This document shows, piece by piece, positions 33,246-41,711 of a DNA stretch of 64,000 nt. The position numbers and the translations under genes were made by a program. The notes below the pieces were generated by a model. The model saw only the letters and a list, made by a program, of their open reading frames with translations, had not been told where the DNA came from and searched no databases. The stretch is from DASTFP01 sp963744345 (lineage in GTDB: Bacteria; Verrucomicrobiota; Verrucomicrobiia; Chthoniobacterales; Terrimicrobiaceae): assembly GCA_963744345.1 (NCBI GenBank), contig CAVUTD010000013.1, positions 40,947-104,946 of the forward strand. Direction: 5' to 3'. How positions within the stretch are numbered: the stretch's first letter is position 1; every line of letters begins with the position of its first letter.

Positions 33246-34982
33246 CTATTCCTGTATGAGATGTATGGCGGTGGTGTTCGCGGAAACGGTTCCGAACACA
33301 CGGTCGAGGGATGCACGCAATTCCGGCACCAGGAGCTCACGGTCGATACGTCCGAGCAGCCGGCGAGCTTCATCAACCCGCCCGCACGCTGAAAGAACGA
33401 GGGTGTAGTAAGCAGTTCCTTCACTGCTGAGACGTTCCAGGTCCTTGCGCGAGTCGAGCATATCCGCGCCTTTCTTCGGGTTACCAAGAAGAGAGAGGGC
33501 GAAGGCATAAAGGGCGGTATTTGCCAAGGCATCGGGATCATCTTCGTAAAGTTCCTGGGCAAGACGACCGGCGCGTTGGATCTGACGACCCGTCGCCATT
33601 AGCAAACTTGCGACATTGTACCTCGCAGCGCGATCGCCTGGATTTTCTTTCAAGACCAGTTCCATCATGCGAAGCATTCCGTCTGCGTTTTTCTCATACC
33701 AATAAGCTTGATAAAGTTCCTTTCGCGCGGAGATGTGCCGGGGATCCTTTTCGGCGATGATCCAAAGAACCTGTCGCACATCTCGTTTGTCGGCTTTGGC
33801 TATGAGAAGGAGGCGATCCAGGTGCGTCGGCTGCCTTTCCGCCGCCGCAAGAGCAAGCTGCCAGGCTTGCTCTGAGCTTTTGAGATTTCCCTGCCGCGCC
33901 TGCGCCCGTGACAACAACGCCAAGCGCACCGCCTCGAATTCCTGCCATCCGCTTGGGCTTGTGAGAGACTCAAGGTCGCTCCAGCGAGCGAGCGCACTGT
34001 AGCACTCTGCCAGCAGAAGGCTAATTGCCGGCTCACGGCGCAGGCGCCCCGGTGCGCTCTCGAGCCACATGGCAGCGCTTTGCGGCCCCGCGGCGCTCAG
34101 TTTCCACTTTCCAAGTTGCGCCGTGAACTCCGGATGTTCCAGCGCGCTCCTCTCGAGTTCAATAAGCCCGCGCTCATAGGCGGCCGACTTGGCCGCTGAC
34201 AGCGCCTGGAGCTGCTGCAAGCGATCGGAAAATTCTGCTCGCGGCATTTCGCAGGCGCGCGCGGACCACGAGAGCGCCGCCGCATGGTCTTGCCTTCGCA
34301 GCGCGTCATGAGTCAGAGCTCGAAGAGCAATCAGCCCAAATTCGTCATCGTTGGCCAGCGATTCCATTTCGGCGCGAGCAGCATCGTGAGCCTGTTCGAG
34401 ACCGCTTTGCAACTCAAGCGCTGTCAGCTTGACTTGAGCGCGGCGATTTTCTGGATGCCATTCGAACAATTCACGATATGCCTCGAGTGCCAGATCGGCG
34501 CGGCCACGCGCGAGGAAGAATTCCGCTCGAAGCTCGAGGAACTGCGGGGTTTTGCGGTTTGCTCCTTTGACCCTTTCAAGAACCTTACCGGCTTCCTCCG
34601 GTCTATCGAGCAGCAACGCCGTGCGCGCATACGCCAGCTTGGGCTCCAGGAGCTGGGGCTGAACATCCATTAGGGTTCGCCGGTGAGCGAGGGCTTCAGA
34701 AGAATGGGCCGACTCGAGAAGCGAAGCGATGGCGCGAAGTGCTTCAAAATGGTGAGGGCAATAGCGGAGCGCAGTCCTTAGACTTAGAATGCTGTTCTGT
34801 GCGTCATTGTTTTCGAGAAAGGATCTCGCCTCTCTTATCGCCCGCTCTCCCTGCCAACGGCAGTACGCATGATAAGTAAAGAATGAGCCGCCGAAGGCGA
34901 GAAGTATCGCCACGAAGGCCACGGAGATCCAACCGCCTCTTCGAAGTCCCTTCGCCCGGCGTGGCAGAATGTCCGCGCTCAT
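33246..34982 (-). CDS. Membrane-anchored TPR-repeat protein
   Basis: A 578-residue protein with a short positive N terminus, one membrane segment at about residues 19-38 (W-I-S-V-A-F-V-A-I-L-L-A-F-G) and then helical repeats of the tetratricopeptide kind through to the end, for example L-E-L-R-A-E-F-F-L-A-R-G-R-A-D-L-A-L-E-A-Y. Such proteins act as scaffolds, often for exopolysaccharide or envelope assembly (PEP-CTERM/VPDSG systems frequently carry one). No direct partner lies next to it. The function stays open. Confidence 0.75.
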   Translation of the reverse strand: MSADILPRRAKGLRRGGWISVAFVAILLAFGGSFFTYHAYCRWQGERAIREARSFLENNDAQNSILSLRTALRYCPHHFEALRAIASLLESAHSSEALAHRRTLMDVQPQLLEPKLAYARTALLLDRPEEAGKVLERVKGANRKTPQFLELRAEFFLARGRADLALEAYRELFEWHPENRRAQVKLTALELQSGLEQAHDAARAEMESLANDDEFGLIALRALTHDALRRQDHAAALSWSARACEMPRAEFSDRLQQLQALSAAKSAAYERGLIELERSALEHPEFTAQLGKWKLSAAGPQSAAMWLESAPGRLRREPAISLLLAECYSALARWSDLESLTSPSGWQEFEAVRLALLSRAQARQGNLKSSEQAWQLALAAAERQPTHLDRLLLIAKADKRDVRQVLWIIAEKDPRHISARKELYQAYWYEKNADGMLRMMELVLKENPGDRAARYNVASLLMATGRQIQRAGRLAQELYEDDPDALANTALYAFALSLLGNPKKGADMLDSRKDLERLSSEGTAYYTLVLSACGRVDEARRLLGRIDRELLVPELRASLDRVFGTVSANTTAIHLIQE

Positions 34983-35090
34983 GCGCCATGATGGGTATCC
35001 CGTTCGGCGATAGTCAAGTGGAAAGAATGCGTCGGAACCGCTTGGCTGCGCAGACTTCTGCTTAGGCCCTGGGCTCTGCGGAGTTCGAAA

Positions 35091-36695
35091 TCAGCCGCGT
35101 TCGATACGGGCAAGCAACTGCTTTAATCGCTGCTCTTCCATATCGAAGTCGTATTCGATACGCCGGCGGACTTCCTCGGAAATGAGACCCCGGCGCCGCA
35201 TTGTCGCGAGGCGGCGCCGGCTGCGATCCATGAGTTTCGATATCAAGTGGCGATCCTTGCCGGCCGTGTAACGTTTGATTTCCGTCGGAAGGGCAATGCG
35301 CCCCTTTAAAGCCTTGAGCCGATCCTGATAGTGGATCCGCCAGCGTTCGAGTGATTCCCGGTAGCCAACGTTTTCTTCCTTTTCAATGAGGTTATCTATT
35401 TCGGCGACGAGTTCCTCCAGAAGCGTGCTGCGCGCTACGACTTCGCTCTCGAAATCGGAAGCGGTTTCCTCCACCGCGAGTTTGCGGGCGAGCCAGGGCA
35501 AGGAAAGACCCTGCAGCACCAGCGTCGTGAAAATAACACAGAACGTGAGAAACAAGATGATATGGCGGTGCGGGAAGGCCTCGCCCATCGCAGTACTCAA
35601 CGGCAGCGCGAGCGCGGCGGCAAGGGATACTACACCGCGCATGCCCGCCCACGAGGCCACGACAAGCTCACCAAACGACAAGTAGTCCTTATCCTCCCTT
35701 TGGAAAAAGCAGCGTTCGAGAGACGCCATCGGAAAGACCCAAAGAAATCGCACCGCGATGACAACCAAGGAAATCGCCACGCCAATAAAGATCATCTGTG
35801 CCACCGGAATTTTCATTTCGCGCACGATCGTGGGAAACTGAAGTCCTATGAGGATAAAGATGACGCTGTTCAACAAGTAGTCCAAGAGCTGCCAGACAGT
35901 GTCGCGCTGCAAGCGGCTTTCTGGACGGAGCGCCTCCCAGGATCGGTGACCGATGTACAGGCCTGCGGCAACCACGGCGAGCACCCCGGAAAATCCGAGC
36001 CTTTCCGCAGGAAGATAGGCGATATAGGGTGTGAGAATGGTAAGCGTGACCTCAACGGCTGGGTCGCGCAAGTGACGATGAAGATGGGCGGCAATCATTC
36101 CTATCGCCAAGCCAAAGGAAGTTCCCCCAACGGCCATCCAGACGAAGTCTCCGACCGCTTCGCCCAGTGAAAAAGAACCCGTCACCACCGCCGCTACCGC
36201 AAATTGATATGCCACGAGGCCGCTGGCGTCATTAACGAGGCTTTCGCCCTCCAGGATGTCGGAGAGGCGCTTGGGCACACGAAGATTCTTCAAGACCGCA
36301 CTGGCCGCCACGGCGTCTGGAGGTGAAACGATCGCACCGAGGACAAATCCAGCCGCCAGTGTCATCCCCGGGATGAGAAAGTATGCGGCGTAAGCGACGC
36401 ACAGAATCGTGGCGAAGACTAGCCCGACAGCCAGGGCAAAGATTGGCACAAAGTTCGAGCGAAAGTCATCCCAAGGGAAATTCCATGCCGCCGAAAAGAG
36501 CAGCGGCGGAAGGAAGACGAGAAAGACAACCTCCGGATCAAGCTTCGCATCCGGAAGTCTCGGAACCAAGCCGATCAGAAGTCCGGCAATCACGCACAGG
36601 ATCGGAAATGGAAATCTAACTTGCTCGGCCACGACAGCCAACACGCTAACGATGCCGAGAAGAACGAGCAGAATCTGGATTTTCTCGACGATCAT
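35091..36695 (-). CDS. CPA1-type Na+/H+ antiporter
   Basis: A 534-residue antiporter counted from M-I-V-E-K-I-Q at 36695 (a start at 36728 is equally open). About 12 membrane segments fill the first 390 residues. Ion-site motifs are seen in F-L-P-P-L-L-F-S-A-A, S-P-P-D-A-V-A-A-S-A-V and G-E-S-L-V-N-D-A-S-G-L-V, which places it in the NhaP/NHE branch (CPA1). A-G-M-R-G-V-V-S-L-A-A-A-L-A is also typical. The last 140 residues are charged and helical, a cytoplasmic regulatory tail. It exports Na+ (or K+) in exchange for protons. It is divergent from the next gene. Confidence 0.9.
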   Translation of the reverse strand: MIVEKIQILLVLLGIVSVLAVVAEQVRFPFPILCVIAGLLIGLVPRLPDAKLDPEVVFLVFLPPLLFSAAWNFPWDDFRSNFVPIFALAVGLVFATILCVAYAAYFLIPGMTLAAGFVLGAIVSPPDAVAASAVLKNLRVPKRLSDILEGESLVNDASGLVAYQFAVAAVVTGSFSLGEAVGDFVWMAVGGTSFGLAIGMIAAHLHRHLRDPAVEVTLTILTPYIAYLPAERLGFSGVLAVVAAGLYIGHRSWEALRPESRLQRDTVWQLLDYLLNSVIFILIGLQFPTIVREMKIPVAQMIFIGVAISLVVIAVRFLWVFPMASLERCFFQREDKDYLSFGELVVASWAGMRGVVSLAAALALPLSTAMGEAFPHRHIILFLTFCVIFTTLVLQGLSLPWLARKLAVEETASDFESEVVARSTLLEELVAEIDNLIEKEENVGYRESLERWRIHYQDRLKALKGRIALPTEIKRYTAGKDRHLISKLMDRSRRRLATMRRRGLISEEVRRRIEYDFDMEEQRLKQLLARIERG

Positions 36696-36796
36696 AGGCA
36701 AGACAAGGATGCCGGACTCCAAGCTCACAGGTCAATGGCAGGAAGGAGCTGCGCAACGTCCTTGCATAGCCGCTCGGAGCAATGCATTAGATCCTC

Positions 36797-37936
36797 ATGG
36801 TTTCCATCGAACATACTGATCCGGTGAATGCGCGTATCCTGTCGGTTTCAGAGGACAAAATTGCTGGCTTCGTCCGCGATCCGTTCGCGGAAATTGCGCG
36901 CAGAAGCGGGCTGCCGCTTTCGACCGTGCTGGAACGCATTCGCGAGATGCTCGAAGCGAAAACCATTCGTCGGGTGCGCCAGACTCTTCTTGCCACAAAT
37001 CTTGCCTCCGGCGCTCTGGTCGCCTGGAAGGTGGCTGCAGAAAAGCTGGAGGCGGCTTTTGACTTCATGTTTCAGGAGGATCCCTACTCCGGACACGTGG
37101 TCATTCGCTCGACCGACGCCAAAATTCCAGGCGAGGCTTACAAGCTTTGGACGACCTTAAAGGTACCCGCGGGTTACTCGCTCGATGCGCATTGCCAAAT
37201 CTTGTCTCGGTGCACGGGCGCCGAGTGTTATCGGCTGATGCCGGCAAAGGGAATCTTCGCTCTCGGCGTCGGCCATGTGCGACGCAAAACGATCAATCCT
37301 GGCGATAAGGCGGCTGAACCTGCCAGGATGCAGGTTGTCGAGACCATCACTCTCACCAACCGCGAGTGGCGCGTCTTAACGGCCTTGAAGCGGGAGTTTG
37401 CGCCGGAGGAAATTCAGGAGCCCGCCTGGAACGCTCGTGCCGCCGAGTCGGGCATTTCCCTTGGAGAATTTTTCGCGATCGCCGAGTCCTTAGCGGCCCG
37501 CAAGCTGGTCGGTCGTTTCTCAACTTTTCTCGAACACGTCAAACCCAGCCAGACCGGCACGCGGGTCACGCGCTTCAACGCCTTGTTCCATTGGGCGGTC
37601 CCGCCCGGGCGCGAAATGGAGGCGGGCGGCGAAGTTGGGCGTCACGAAATACTCACCCACTGCTATTGGCGCGAGGCTGGACCCGAGTTCAATAACGTCA
37701 ATATCATGGGAGTAGCTCACGGAATGGACAAAGAGCGCTTGCTTGAGCACAAGGCGGCGATCGACCGACATCTCAACTCGGTGGGAATTCCACTTGCCTA
37801 CACAAACGTTTTCTGGGGTGGGCGCAGCGAAATCAAACCCTCTGAGATTTCACCTTACGCGTATGGCGAGTGGTTGGCAAAACAGGCGCCGGCTCACGGG
37901 ATCAAACCGGAACCCGACGCGGTATCATTGCAATAA
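36797..37936 (+). CDS. Fused AhbA/AhbB-like siroheme decarboxylase (Lrp/AsnC fold)
   Basis: A 379-residue protein made of two related Lrp/AsnC-like halves. Each half has a winged helix-turn-helix (for example F-A-E-I-A-R-R-S-G-L-P-L-S-T-V-L-E-R-I-R) and an RAM-like beta domain. The second half contains F-N-A-L-F-H-W-A-V and L-T-H-C-Y-W-R-E-A-G-P-E-F-N-N-V-N, wording characteristic of siroheme decarboxylase AhbB/NirD-L proteins. Known members convert siroheme to didecarboxysiroheme in alternative heme and heme d1 synthesis. No other ahb or nir genes are visible here, so a regulatory role cannot be ruled out. Its end overlaps the convergent ligase gene by 12 bases. Confidence 0.65.
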   Translation: MVSIEHTDPVNARILSVSEDKIAGFVRDPFAEIARRSGLPLSTVLERIREMLEAKTIRRVRQTLLATNLASGALVAWKVAAEKLEAAFDFMFQEDPYSGHVVIRSTDAKIPGEAYKLWTTLKVPAGYSLDAHCQILSRCTGAECYRLMPAKGIFALGVGHVRRKTINPGDKAAEPARMQVVETITLTNREWRVLTALKREFAPEEIQEPAWNARAAESGISLGEFFAIAESLAARKLVGRFSTFLEHVKPSQTGTRVTRFNALFHWAVPPGREMEAGGEVGRHEILTHCYWREAGPEFNNVNIMGVAHGMDKERLLEHKAAIDRHLNSVGIPLAYTNVFWGGRSEIKPSEISPYAYGEWLAKQAPAHGIKPEPDAVSLQ

Positions 37937-39289
37937 CGCCCGGAGATCAGCTCGGCTGATTTTACCCCGCGCGTTCAGCGGAATTTGTTTCCAAAAGAGC
38001 CATCGCCTTGGCACTTGCCAGCTCGGAAGGTTAAGTGAGCAAAGTTTACGCAGTTCTTCCTCAGTCGCCTCGCCCGCCACGCAGGCTGTCACCTCCTCAC
38101 CGCGGGTCCGAACAGGCAAGCCCAGCACCACCGCCTCCTGCACACGGGGTGAGAGTTTCAAGATTCTCTCGATTTCAGCCGGATTGACCTTGCGGCCGCT
38201 CACATTGATCACATCCGAGATCCGTCCTGTGATGACATAGCCGTTTGTTTCCTGCTCCAGCAAATCCGCTGGGCGAAACATGCCATGCTGGAAATTCCTG
38301 GCATCCTGCTCCGGATAGTATCCTTCGCCGACGGCTTGGCTGCGCACTTCGACCTGCGATGGCCCCTCATGTTCCATGCGCACCTCCACATTCGGCAAGG
38401 GCGGACCGACATAACCTGGTGGAACGTCTGCGGATTCACTCGAGTCGTAACAAATTCCACCGCACTCGGAGGAGCCATACAGCGAGTGGAGCTTGAGTCT
38501 CCAATTGCTGAGAAATTTCGCGGCGACCTCCCGGCTCAGCGGAGAGCCTGCCGAAATGCATAAGCGCAGCGAATTGCCGGTCCCGTCAACTTCAGCCAAT
38601 GCTCGAAAAATGCCTGGCACTCCAGCAAGCAACGTTGCGCGGCTGGAGGCGAGACCATCGACCAGCGCTCGGGGCATAATGTCAGTGCCCGCAACTAGGG
38701 GGACGCCGCGACAGAGCAGCGGTGTGATCAAATTGCTGAATCCATAGGAATGGGCGAAGGAAACAACGCCATAGTTGAGATCATCTTCCCGCAAGCCCAT
38801 GCCGTCGCAGACATTGTCGCAATCTGCAAGCAGCTGCCTGGCCGTGAAGCGAATCACACGAGGTTCAGAGGTCGTTCCAGAGGTCAATTTAAGCAGATGG
38901 CTCCGCACATCGACAGAGGGATTATCAAGGCGCATGATCTCTACCCCAGCTTCACTAAGCACGAAGCGCAGACCTACGCCGCAGAGCTTCTCGATTCGGT
39001 CACGACTAACGAACGGCATTTCGTTCTCCATCGGTACCAAGGCGTGATCCGTTCGCCACCCTGCCAGCAGCAGGGCGGGCCAAGCGACGCAATTGCCGGT
39101 TTGCAAGCAGATCGCTTCGCTGGGCTGATCAATTATCTGATCCGCCCAGCGGCAAGCCTCCTCCTCGAGCCCGGCAAACGTTCTCAGAATGCTTCCGTCC
39201 GGGGCAAGTATAGCCGGTTCTCGCTTCTTGGCGGCGACGATCTGCTCCCAACGGGTAAGGATCGGATTGTTTTCGTGATTGCAGGACAT
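37925..39289 (-). CDS. AMP-dependent acyl-CoA synthetase/ligase
   Basis: A 454-residue ANL-family enzyme (464 from the alternative GTG at 39319). The ATP-binding loop is L-T-S-G-T-T-S-E-P near residue 140, followed by Y-G-S-S-E-C-G-G, V-I-T-G-R-I-S-D-V-I-N-V-S-G and the C-terminal Lys in N-A-R-G-K-I-S-R. All residues needed for adenylation and thiolation are present. It activates a carboxylic acid, probably an aryl or fatty acid, as a CoA or carrier-protein thioester. The protein is somewhat shorter than most acyl-CoA synthetases (about 500 or more). It is divergent from rpmE. Confidence 0.82.
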   Translation of the reverse strand: MSCNHENNPILTRWEQIVAAKKREPAILAPDGSILRTFAGLEEEACRWADQIIDQPSEAICLQTGNCVAWPALLLAGWRTDHALVPMENEMPFVSRDRIEKLCGVGLRFVLSEAGVEIMRLDNPSVDVRSHLLKLTSGTTSEPRVIRFTARQLLADCDNVCDGMGLREDDLNYGVVSFAHSYGFSNLITPLLCRGVPLVAGTDIMPRALVDGLASSRATLLAGVPGIFRALAEVDGTGNSLRLCISAGSPLSREVAAKFLSNWRLKLHSLYGSSECGGICYDSSESADVPPGYVGPPLPNVEVRMEHEGPSQVEVRSQAVGEGYYPEQDARNFQHGMFRPADLLEQETNGYVITGRISDVINVSGRKVNPAEIERILKLSPRVQEAVVLGLPVRTRGEEVTACVAGEATEEELRKLCSLNLPSWQVPRRWLFWKQIPLNARGKISRADLRALLQ

Positions 39290-39323
39290 ACCTTCCCTGC
39301 TAGTTTGAAAGGTTTTCACAGAA

Positions 39324-39560
39324 ATGAAGTCCGCGATTCATCCCAACTACGTCGAAACCGTCATCATTTGTGCCTGCGGTGCGACGTATCGCACGCGCTC
39401 GACCCGCGAGAACATCAAAATCGGTATTTGCGCGGCGTGCCATCCCTTTTTCACGGGCGAGCAAAAATTCGTCGACACCGCCGGTCGTGTGGACAAGTTC
39501 AAACGCCGCTACGGAACGCTGCGCGCTACTCGCGCAGTGAAGTCCGCCAAGAAGGCTTAG
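39324..39560 (+). CDS. rpmE: Ribosomal protein L31, zinc-binding type
   Basis: A 78-residue L31 of the large ribosomal subunit. It starts M-K-S-A-I-H-P-N-Y-V and has the zinc ligands C-A-C-G and C-A-A-C-H-P-F-F-T-G (C+ form), ending D-T-A-G-R-V-D-K-F plus a basic tail. Zinc-containing L31 is released under zinc limitation in bacteria that also own a zinc-free copy; no such copy is in the window. prfA follows 70 bp downstream, a common order in bacteria. Confidence 0.95.
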   Translation: MKSAIHPNYVETVIICACGATYRTRSTRENIKIGICAACHPFFTGEQKFVDTAGRVDKFKRRYGTLRATRAVKSAKKA

Positions 39561-39578
39561 ATTCTTCTCCGTCGCGAA

Positions 39579-39610
39579 ACGGTGATCGCGCTCTCCCGCG
39601 CTCTCACCGT
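39579..39610 (+). terminator. Possible hairpin between rpmE and prfA
   Basis: An inverted repeat, ACGGTGA at 39579-39585 and TCACCGT at 39604-39610, with an 18-base GC-rich loop. It lies 18 bases behind the rpmE stop. No U-run follows, so it is at best an attenuator or transcript-stabilising stem. Confidence 0.3.
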
Positions 39611-39630
39611 CTCGCTCGCTGGTGCCCAGC

Positions 39631-40707
39631 ATGAATTTCTCTCTCCTCATTGAAAAAAAGCGGCGGCGTTATGAAGAACTCGCAGCCGAACTTGGGGGAG
39701 GAACGCTCTTCGAAAACGCTCCTCGTGCTCGAGAACTCCTTCGCGAACATGCCCGATTGAAGGAGCTCCTCACACTGTGGCAGGATTACGAGAAGACGTC
39801 CCGGGAACTCGAGGAGAGCCGGGCTCTTGCGACGGGCACTGACGCTGAGATGGTCGAGCTTGCCGTCGCCGAGTTGCCAAAGCTCGAAACGCGCATGCCG
39901 CAACTCGAGATGGACCTCCAAATCGCGCTGTTACCGCCAGAGCCTGGAGAAGATCGTGACGCGATTGTGGAGATCCGCGCCGGAACCGGTGGCATCGAGG
40001 CAGCGCTCTTTGCGGCGGACCTCTACCGAATGTACAGCCGTTTCGCGGAGAGCCATGGCTGGAAGGTGGAGACGTTGGACTCAAGCGAAGCGGATCTTGG
40101 CGGTTTGAAGGAAATCGTCTTCCGGCTTTCAGGCGATTCCGTCTTCCGCAAAATGCGCTATGAATCGGGAGTTCATCGTGTGCAGCGCGTCCCTGCCACC
40201 GAGGCACAGGGGCGCATCCATACTTCTACAGCTACCGTAGCGGTTCTCCCCGAAGCTGAGGAAGTCGACATCCAACTCAACATGGATGACCTCCGGATCG
40301 AGGTGTGCCGCGCGGGCGGACCTGGCGGCCAAGGCGTCAACACCACGGACTCCGCCGTGCAGATCCTTCATGTCCCCACCGGCCGGATTGTGCGTTGTCA
40401 GGACGGGCGAAGCCAGCAGCAAAACAAGGAGCGCGCGCTGCAGATTATGCGGGCGCGACTTCTTGAGGACAAGCGGCGCGAGGAAGAGGAGAAATACTCT
40501 GCCCACCGAAGGAGCCTCATCGGAGGGGGTGGACGGGAAGAAAAGATCCGCACCTACAATTTCCCGCAGAATCGGGTAACCGACCACCGTATCGCTCTAA
40601 CCCTCTACAATCTCGATCGATTCATTGAAGGCGATCTGGACGAGATGATCGAGAGCTTGCAGGCGAGCGACATTGCGCAGCGGCTCAAGGAGGCGGACGT
40701 AGAGTAG
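39631..40707 (+). CDS. prfA: Peptide chain release factor 1
   Basis: A 358-residue RF1 counted from M-N-F-S-L-L-I-E-K-K-R at 39631 (a GTG three codons earlier is possible). The stop-codon recognition tripeptide is P-A-T, within R-V-P-A-T-E, which fits the P-x-T of RF1 rather than the S-P-F of RF2, so it reads UAA and UAG. The catalytic motif G-G-Q lies in G-P-G-G-Q-G-V-N-T-T-D. PrmC, the enzyme that methylates this Gln, is encoded 68 bp downstream. Confidence 0.95.
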   Translation: MNFSLLIEKKRRRYEELAAELGGGTLFENAPRARELLREHARLKELLTLWQDYEKTSRELEESRALATGTDAEMVELAVAELPKLETRMPQLEMDLQIALLPPEPGEDRDAIVEIRAGTGGIEAALFAADLYRMYSRFAESHGWKVETLDSSEADLGGLKEIVFRLSGDSVFRKMRYESGVHRVQRVPATEAQGRIHTSTATVAVLPEAEEVDIQLNMDDLRIEVCRAGGPGGQGVNTTDSAVQILHVPTGRIVRCQDGRSQQQNKERALQIMRARLLEDKRREEEEKYSAHRRSLIGGGGREEKIRTYNFPQNRVTDHRIALTLYNLDRFIEGDLDEMIESLQASDIAQRLKEADVE

Positions 40708-40724
40708 TGTGGGTCACGGGTTAA

Positions 40725-40738
40725 GACCTTGCAAGGTC
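40725..40738. promoter_or_regulatory. Perfect 14-bp palindrome between prfA and prmC
   Basis: GACCTTGCAAGGTC is its own reverse complement. It sits 18 bases behind the prfA stop and 38 bases before the prmC start. It might be a protein site or a short hairpin; no known consensus is matched. Confidence 0.3.
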
Positions 40739-40775
40739 ATTCAGCAACCATCAAATCTGATCCATCGACCAGCCG

Positions 40776-41627
40776 ATGACCGTCCTTGAGGTTTTGACTG
40801 CCGCTACTCGATATCTCGAGGATCATGGAGTAGAAAGTCCGCGCCTCAACGCCGAACATCTGCTCGCCCATGTGCTCCGCAAGAGACGATTGGATCTTTA
40901 TCTTGAATTTGACCGTCAGCTTTCCGAGGGGGAGCGAGCCCCGCTGCGCGAGCTGGTCCGAAACCGCGGCGCTGGGAAACCCCTTCAGCATTTGCTGGGC
41001 ACGACGGAATTTTTCGGCCGCTCGTTCCTCAGCGATGGACGAGCTCTGATTCCCCGACCTGAAACCGAGCAACTTGTGGAGTTGATCCTGGGAGATCTGG
41101 ACTGCCGTAACAGCCGAATGAGCATCCTGGATGTGGGTACCGGCTCCGGAGTTATCGCGATTACCCTGGCTCTGGCGCTTCCTTTCGCTACAGTCGCAGC
41201 GACCGACATCTCCGCTCAAGCGCTCAGCCTTGCGCGTGAGAATGCTTCACGGCATTCCTTGGAGGCGCGAATTTCCTTTTGGGAGGTTGATCTCTTTCCA
41301 CCCGGCTGGGAACGCTTTGACTGCATCGTTGCCAATCCCCCGTACATAGCCAAGGGAAATTTTTCCAACCTGCAAGTGGAAGTTCAGCATGATCCGCTCA
41401 CTGCACTCGACGGCGGATCCGATGGCCTTTCTCTTATTCGAAGACTTATCGATCTCGCTCCGGAGCGTCTCGAGGCAGAGGGATTCCTGGCCCTGGAAAT
41501 CGGACACGATCAGTCACCCGAAGTGCTTGCGCAATTTGCTGTAAAAAAGTACCGCAAGATCCGTGTGCACAAGGACTATCAGGGATTCGAGCGTTTCGTT
41601 TTGGCAGCCTCGCCACATAGACCTTGA
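40776..41627 (+). CDS. prmC: Release factor glutamine N5-methyltransferase
   Basis: A 283-residue SAM-dependent methyltransferase that modifies the Gln of the GGQ motif in release factors. The helical N-terminal domain is followed by the SAM motif L-D-V-G-T-G-S-G-V-I-A and the active-site motif N-P-P-Y-I in V-A-N-P-P-Y-I-A. R-P-E-T-E-Q-L-V-E, typical of PrmC, is also present. It follows prfA on the same strand, as in many bacteria, and precedes murA by 84 bp. Confidence 0.95.
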   Translation: MTVLEVLTAATRYLEDHGVESPRLNAEHLLAHVLRKRRLDLYLEFDRQLSEGERAPLRELVRNRGAGKPLQHLLGTTEFFGRSFLSDGRALIPRPETEQLVELILGDLDCRNSRMSILDVGTGSGVIAITLALALPFATVAATDISAQALSLARENASRHSLEARISFWEVDLFPPGWERFDCIVANPPYIAKGNFSNLQVEVQHDPLTALDGGSDGLSLIRRLIDLAPERLEAEGFLALEIGHDQSPEVLAQFAVKKYRKIRVHKDYQGFERFVLAASPHRP

Positions 41628-41711
41628 GGCAAGAGGATTATCGGACGACAGGGGAATTTTCGCGACACAGCTTTCGAAAAACACTATCAAATAACCGCAT
41701 GTTGACTGTGT

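Noticed and set aside
35562..36170. A 202-codon open frame antisense to the antiporter
   Set aside because: Shadow of a GC-rich membrane protein gene; highly charged and without a family.
38750..39634. A 294-codon open frame antisense to the acyl-CoA ligase
   Set aside because: It runs through the ligase and rpmE in the wrong frames and shows no known domain.
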